Part shown: positions 34,893-38,964 of the stretch, piece after piece
How the letters are laid out: each line of letters starts with the position of its first letter
How positions within the stretch are numbered: position 1 is the stretch's first letter
Assembly: GCA_021778515.1 (NCBI GenBank)
Contig: JAJYCJ010000003.1
Coordinates: 1-38,964 of the forward strand
Length of the DNA stretch: 38,964 bases
From: Acidobacteriota bacterium
GTDB lineage: Bacteria > Acidobacteriota > UBA4820 > DSQY01
Reading direction: 5' to 3'
Made by a program: the position numbers and the translations under genes
The notes under the pieces: generated by a model
What the model saw: the letters and a program-made list of their open reading frames with translations, nothing else
Databases searched by the model: none
What the model was told of the DNA's origin: nothing

Positions 34893-34913
34893 CCGCCCTC
34901 CCGAGGGGGGCGG
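34893..34913 (+). promoter_or_regulatory. hairpin covering the rsmI ribosome binding region
   Basis: CCGCCCTCC (34893-34901) pairs with GGGGGGCGG (34905-34913), eight standard pairs and one G-U, with a 3-base loop. The right arm is the purine-rich stretch that would serve as the Shine-Dalgarno for ATG 34921. If transcription starts near 34899 the left arm would be cut short and only part of the stem would form in the RNA. Confidence 0.4.
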
Positions 34914-34920
34914 TGCGCGC

Positions 34921-35736
34921 ATGGGTGCGTTGTACGTAGTGGCCACTCCAATCGGCAACCTGGGTGACATCACCTTCCGGGCGGTGGAGGTCCTGAAAGA
35001 GGTGGACTGCATCCTCTGCGAGGACACCCGGGTGACGCGCAAGCTCACCCAGCGGTTCGGCATCCAGAAGCCGCTGCGCTCCCACTTTGCGGGCAACGAG
35101 GAGGGGAGGGCCGCGCAGGTGGTCCAGGAACTCAGCGAGGGCGGGAGCATGGCCCTCGTCACGGACGCGGGCACCCCCTGCGTCTCCGATCCGGGCTATC
35201 TGCTCGTCCGGGCCTGCCGGGCGAAAGGCATCCCGGTGATCGCCATACCGGGCCCGTCGGCGTTGTCCGCGGGCCTGTCGGTGTGCGGCCTGCCCACGAG
35301 CCGCGTCCTCTTCCTCGGCTTCCCTCCCAGGCGAAAGTCGGAGCGGCAACGACTGTTGCAGTCGCTGAGGACCGACCCCGCGACCCTCGTTTTTTACGAG
35401 GCCCCGCACCGCATCCGCGCGCTTCTGGCGGATGCCCTGGCGCTTCTCCCCGACCGGGAGTGCGTGGTCGAGCGGGAGCTTACCAAGCGGTTCGAGTCCG
35501 TGGCGGTGGTGACGGATGCCGCCGCCGTTCCCGAGCGGGGCGAGCTCGTGGTGATTTTCGGCCCCCCGAGCGGGGCCATGCCGAATGAGGAGGTGTCGCA
35601 GGAGGACGTGGCCGGACACGTGGCCCGCCTCATCGCGGAGGGCGTGGAGGAGAAGGAGGCCCTGCGCCGAGTGGCCAGGGAGCGAAAGATCTCTCGCCGT
35701 GAAGTCTACCGGATAGTGAAGGTGAAAGAACCGTGA
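34921..35736 (+). CDS. rsmI: 16S rRNA 2'-O-methyltransferase RsmI
   Basis: The 271-residue protein starts MGALYVVATPIGNLGDITFRAV, diagnostic for RsmI (formerly YraL). It continues with CEDTRVTRKLTQRFGI, LVTDAGTPCVSDPGYLLVRAC, IPGPSALSAGLSVCGLP and FYEAPHRIRALLADAL. It 2'-O-methylates the ribose of C1402 in 16S rRNA using SAM. The C-terminal helical part (EEVSQEDVAGHVARLIAEGVEEKEALRRVARERK) is common in the family. It overlaps the DHH gene by four bases, so the two genes are coupled. The promoter is the extended -10 at 34884. Confidence 0.96.
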   Translation: MGALYVVATPIGNLGDITFRAVEVLKEVDCILCEDTRVTRKLTQRFGIQKPLRSHFAGNEEGRAAQVVQELSEGGSMALVTDAGTPCVSDPGYLLVRACRAKGIPVIAIPGPSALSAGLSVCGLPTSRVLFLGFPPRRKSERQRLLQSLRTDPATLVFYEAPHRIRALLADALALLPDRECVVERELTKRFESVAVVTDAAAVPERGELVVIFGPPSGAMPNEEVSQEDVAGHVARLIAEGVEEKEALRRVARERKISRREVYRIVKVKEP

Positions 35737-36752
35737 ATCTCACGAAAGCGGATTTCGAGCCGGTTGCCAAAGCCCTGCTGGAGGCCAGGACCCTCTGTCT
35801 GACCACCCACGTCAAGAGCGACGGCGACGGGATTGGCAGTGAGCTGGCTCTCCTGCGGGCTTTGCGAGGCTTGGGGAAGAGGGTTCGGGTCATCAACGAC
35901 ACCGTGGTGCCCCGCGGGCTCCAGTTCCTCGCCGAGGACGGCGAGATCCTCCTGTACGATCCCAAGCGCGATGAGCCCTTCCTCGAAGAGGCGGACACGC
36001 TGGTCGTGCTGGACGTGGCCTTGACCTACCGGCTGGGCCGCATGGAAGAGGCCTTCAAGAGGAGCCGGGCGGTCAAGATTTGCCTGGACCACCACACCGA
36101 GTCCGATCCGGCCTTCGACCATCTCCTCTCGGACATCACCGTGGGGTCCACCGGGGAGCTGCTCTTCGAGCTCCTGAAGGTGGCCGGCATCCCCCTGGAC
36201 TCCAACGTGGCCAGGCCTCTCTACGCCTCCATCAGCGTCGATACGGGCTCCTTCGCCTACGAGCGGTGCACGCCGAGGACCTTCCGCATCGCTTCCGAGT
36301 TGGTGGCGGCGGGGGCTGAGCCCTATCAGGTCCACCTGAACCTCAACTGGCAGCGGCGCCTGGCCGAGGTCAAGCTGGAGGGGGACGTGATCCAGAGGCT
36401 GCGGTTGGACGGCTCGGGGGAAATCGCCTATTCGGAGGTATCCAGGGACACGCTTCAGCGCTACGGCATTGACCCCATGGAGATCCCCACCGTCGTGAAT
36501 ATCCCCCTCTCCATCGGAGGGGTGGAACTCGCCCTGCTCTTCGTCGAGCTGGAACCCTGCTGCGTGAACGTCTCGGCCCGCAGCAAGGGGAAGCTCCAGG
36601 TCAACGCCCTGGCGAGGCGGTTCGGAGGCGGAGGCCACCCGCTGGCGGCGGGCTTCTGCGTGCGGGCCCCGCTGGATGTGGCCCAGGCCAGGGTTCTGGA
36701 GGCAGCCCGGGAGCTCCTGGGCCACCCTGCCCGCTTGTGTGACTCGGCCTGA
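35733..36752 (+). CDS. DHH/DHHA1 phosphoesterase (NrnA-like)
   Basis: The 339-residue protein has the DHH-family metal motifs: THVKSDGDGIGS (25-36), VVLDVA (D94), the DHH signature at 119-121 (CLDHHTES), SVDTGSFAYERC, and the DHHA1 substrate-binding motif GGGGHPLAAG near 295-306. NrnA-type enzymes degrade nanoRNAs and dephosphorylate pAp. The first motif has Ser in place of the usual Pro (HxxPDGDxxGS), which is not a catalytic residue. GTG at 35733 overlaps the rsmI stop. RecJ is excluded by the short length. nrnA is probable, but assignment to exact substrate is not possible from sequence. Confidence 0.88.
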   Translation: MNLTKADFEPVAKALLEARTLCLTTHVKSDGDGIGSELALLRALRGLGKRVRVINDTVVPRGLQFLAEDGEILLYDPKRDEPFLEEADTLVVLDVALTYRLGRMEEAFKRSRAVKICLDHHTESDPAFDHLLSDITVGSTGELLFELLKVAGIPLDSNVARPLYASISVDTGSFAYERCTPRTFRIASELVAAGAEPYQVHLNLNWQRRLAEVKLEGDVIQRLRLDGSGEIAYSEVSRDTLQRYGIDPMEIPTVVNIPLSIGGVELALLFVELEPCCVNVSARSKGKLQVNALARRFGGGGHPLAAGFCVRAPLDVAQARVLEAARELLGHPARLCDSA

Positions 36753-36793
36753 CGGTCCGGCAGGAGGCCAGCAGCCGGCAAAGGGAGGGGGAC

Positions 36794-37777
36794 GTGAAGC
36801 GCCTCAGAGTCCAGGTCGTTCTCCTCCTCGGCAGCCTGCTCGCGCTGTCGGCCGGCGGCACGCTGGGCTACATGGCCATCGAACACCTCTCGCCCATCGA
36901 CGCGCTCTTTCTCACGGTCATCACCCTCTCCACCGTCGGCTTCGGGACGTTGATCCCGCTGAGCGATGCCGGTAAACTCTTCACCATCGGATTGATCGTC
37001 GTCGGCGTCGCGACCTTCTCCTTCTACCTGTCGCGGCTTTTCTCGATGATCGTTGAACGCGGGTTCCTGGAGGTCCTGGAGAAGCGCCGCTTGCACCGAA
37101 AAATCGATGAACTCTCGGGTCATTACGTGGTATGCGGCCACGGGCGAATCGGCTCCGTGGTGGCCTCCGAACTCCGCCAGAAGCAGGTCCCGCTGGTGGT
37201 GCTGGAGAGCCGGGACGAGGAGGTGGAGGCACTGACCGGGGCCGAGGTTCTCGCCTTGCACGGCGATGCCCGGGAGGAGGCCCTCCTCCGGCAGGCCGGC
37301 GTCGAGCGGGCCAAGGGGCTCATCGCCCTCATGCCCACCGACGCCGACAACCTGTACATCATCCTCACCGCCAAGGAGATCAACCCTTCGCTGACCATCA
37401 TCGCCCGGGCCAACACCCTCGGCGCCGAGCGCCGCCTCATGGCAGCCGGGGCGCACCACGTCATCAGCCCCCACCGGGAGGGCGGCAAGCGGATCGCCCG
37501 CATGATCCTCAACCCGAACGTGGTGGAATGCCTGGAAATGGTCACCGGCCGGCGAAACGTCGAACTGCAGATGGAGGAGATCGCCATCGGCGAGCGGAGC
37601 CCCCTGGCGGAAAAGTCCCTGCTGGAATCAGGGCTCCTGCAAAAGCACCGCATTCTCGTGGTGGCCGTCAAGCACGGCGACGGCACCATCACCTTCAACC
37701 CCGAGGGCAGCACCCGTATCCACGCTGGAGATGCCCTGGTGACGCTGGGGCCGGCCCGGACCGAGGCGCTGTTCTAA
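36794..37777 (+). CDS. potassium channel with RCK (TrkA-N/TrkA-C) domains
   Basis: The 327-residue protein has two membrane helices (about 7-28 and 60-85) around a pore loop with the selectivity filter TVGFG (47-51) in LFLTVITLSTVGFGTLIPLS. It is followed by a cytoplasmic RCK domain with the nucleotide-binding motif VVCGHGRIGS (G115-x-G117-x-x-G120) and a C-terminal TrkA-C domain (about 245-327). This is the MthK-like 2TM plan; gating ligands are nucleotides or divalent cations. The GTG start follows a GGAGGGGG site. It lies 41 bases after the DHH gene and 23 bases before the thiolase gene. Confidence 0.92.
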   Translation: MKRLRVQVVLLLGSLLALSAGGTLGYMAIEHLSPIDALFLTVITLSTVGFGTLIPLSDAGKLFTIGLIVVGVATFSFYLSRLFSMIVERGFLEVLEKRRLHRKIDELSGHYVVCGHGRIGSVVASELRQKQVPLVVLESRDEEVEALTGAEVLALHGDAREEALLRQAGVERAKGLIALMPTDADNLYIILTAKEINPSLTIIARANTLGAERRLMAAGAHHVISPHREGGKRIARMILNPNVVECLEMVTGRRNVELQMEEIAIGERSPLAEKSLLESGLLQKHRILVVAVKHGDGTITFNPEGSTRIHAGDALVTLGPARTEALF

Positions 37778-37800
37778 CTCACGATTCAGGAGGCCGAGAT

Positions 37801-38964
37801 GTCTGAAGTCGTTATTCTGTCTGGCGCCCGAACGGGTATCGGCAAGTTCGTGGGGGCCCTTACTCCCTTCACTGCCCCCGAACTCGGCGCCTTCGCCCTC
37901 AAGGAGGCCATGGCCCGGGGCAAGGTGCAGCCTCAGGAGGTGGAAGAGGTGATCATGGGCAACGTGCTGCAGGCGGGGGTGGGGCAGAACCCAGCGCGGC
38001 AGGCGGCGCTCAAAGCGGGGCTCCCCGTCTCCGTGGCGGCCTTCACGGTCAACAAGGTCTGCGGCTCCGGCCTCAAGGCGGTGATGCTCGCGGCGCAGGC
38101 CATCAGGGCCGGGGACGCGAAGGTGCTCCTGGCCGGCGGCATGGAATCCATGACCAACGCCCCGTACATCCTGCGCAAAGCCCGCATGGGACTTCGGCTA
38201 GGCCACGGCGAGGTGACCGACGTGATGGTGGCCGACGGCCTCACCGACGCCTACGACGGACAGCACATGGGGATGACCGCCGAACTGGTGGCCAAGGAGT
38301 ACACCGTGTCCCGCGAGGCCATGGACGCCTATTCCGTGGAGAGCCACCGACGGGCCGCGTCGGCGTGGAGCGCGGGGAAGTTCGAGGCCGAGACGGTGAG
38401 CGTGCCCATCCCCGCGAAGAAGGGGGATCCCGTCCCCTTCCGGGCGGACGAGGGCATCCGGGCCGACGTGACGGCCGAAGCCCTCGGCAAGCTCAAGCCG
38501 GCCTTCGCAAAGGACGGGGTCGTCACTGCGGGCAACGCCAGCCAGATCAGCGACGCCGGCGCGGCGGTGGTGGTGTGCCCCCGGGAGTTCGCCGAGGCGA
38601 AGGGGGTTGCCCCTCTGGCCCGGATCGTCGCCTACGCCACGTCGGGGCTCGAGCCCAAGTGGGTCATGATGACCCCCGAGCCGGCCGTACGCGCGGCCGC
38701 CGCCAAGGCGGGCTGGGACCTCAAGACGGTGGACCTCTTCGAGCTCAATGAGGCCTTCGCCGCCCAGTCGTGCGCCCTGCTCCGCGTGCTGGATCTTCCG
38801 GCGGAGAAGGTCAACGTCCACGGCGGGGCCGTGGCGCTGGGCCATCCCATCGGTGCTTCCGGTACGCGCTGTCTGCTGACCCTGCTGTATGCCATGAAGG
38901 ATAGGGGCGCCAAGCGCGGCATCGTTTCCCTGTGCCTCGGTGGCGGCAACGGCGTAGCGATGGC
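37801..38964 (+). CDS. thiolase (acetyl-CoA acetyltransferase), 3' end cut off
   Basis: 388 codons are present and the frame is open at the right edge; a typical thiolase has about 390-395, so only a few residues are missing. Catalytic residues are seen: nucleophile C88 in [10 protein letters not shown], the NEAFAAQ motif, His in [16 protein letters not shown] and Cys in [12 protein letters not shown]. It resembles acetyl-CoA acetyltransferase/beta-ketothiolase that condenses two acetyl-CoA, or cleaves acetoacetyl-CoA in the reverse direction; degradative 3-ketoacyl-CoA thiolases are alternatives. CAGGAGG lies upstream of the ATG. It is 23 bases after the K+ channel gene, so it may share its transcript, although no functional link is obvious. 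Confidence 0.93.

Overview
The window is GC-rich, densely packed bacterial chromosome carrying mostly housekeeping genes. I see no rRNA, tRNA, insertion sequence, phage gene or CRISPR array. Outer-membrane efflux genes (TolC/RND) and lipoprotein-processing genes (lspA, lgt) indicate a diderm cell. An HspR repressor with a HAIR operator, an MglA-type polarity GTPase and a composite GGDEF/EAL protein would fit a phylum such as Acidobacteriota or a deltaproteobacterial/myxobacterial relative. That placement is inference from gene content only; no marker here is decisive.

Layout. 1-2554 (minus strand): NAD(P)H-hydrate epimerase, cut by the window edge, and a TPR protein with two cyclic-nucleotide-binding domains. 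2782-8896 (plus): an RND efflux operon of outer-membrane channel, lipoprotein adaptor and inner-membrane pump, followed by a small PII-like protein; a degenerate palindromic repeat lies between the last two. 9030-13134: a PAS/GGDEF/EAL protein and uvrB. 13190-14467 (minus): tgt and a possible 33-residue membrane peptide. 14640-20793 (plus): a stress operon dnaK, hsp20, dnaJ, hspR, a group 2-like sigma-70 factor, then an exported TPR protein. A HAIR-type operator overlaps its promoter, so HspR probably represses its own operon. 20952-23722: an unrecognised exported protein and a ComM/YifB AAA+ protein. 23745-24224 (minus): a small TPR protein. 24504-26317 (plus): TetR regulator, GAF protein and a soluble S26-like peptidase. 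26404-33387 (plus): ileS, lspA, lgt, an RluD-type pseudouridine synthase, a Rossmann/DUF2520 protein and an MglA-like GTPase with a long C-terminal extension. 33399-33809 (minus): a MerR regulator. 34208-34813: an unrecognised exported protein closed by a clear intrinsic terminator. 34921-38964: rsmI, a DHH phosphoesterase, a K+ channel with RCK domain and a thiolase that runs off the edge.

Functionally the most coherent blocks are (i) the HspR-controlled chaperone operon, which encodes both a repressor and a sigma factor, (ii) the RND pump with a PII-like partner, and (iii) the lipoprotein-maturation pair lspA-lgt beside ileS. No completely novel multi-gene system is evident. The points most worth following are the architecture and control of the stress operon, the MglA fusion, the PII-like/RND pairing, the palindromic repeat and several structured intergenic regions. 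Promoters, operators and hairpins were found by eye and carry lower confidence than the genes.
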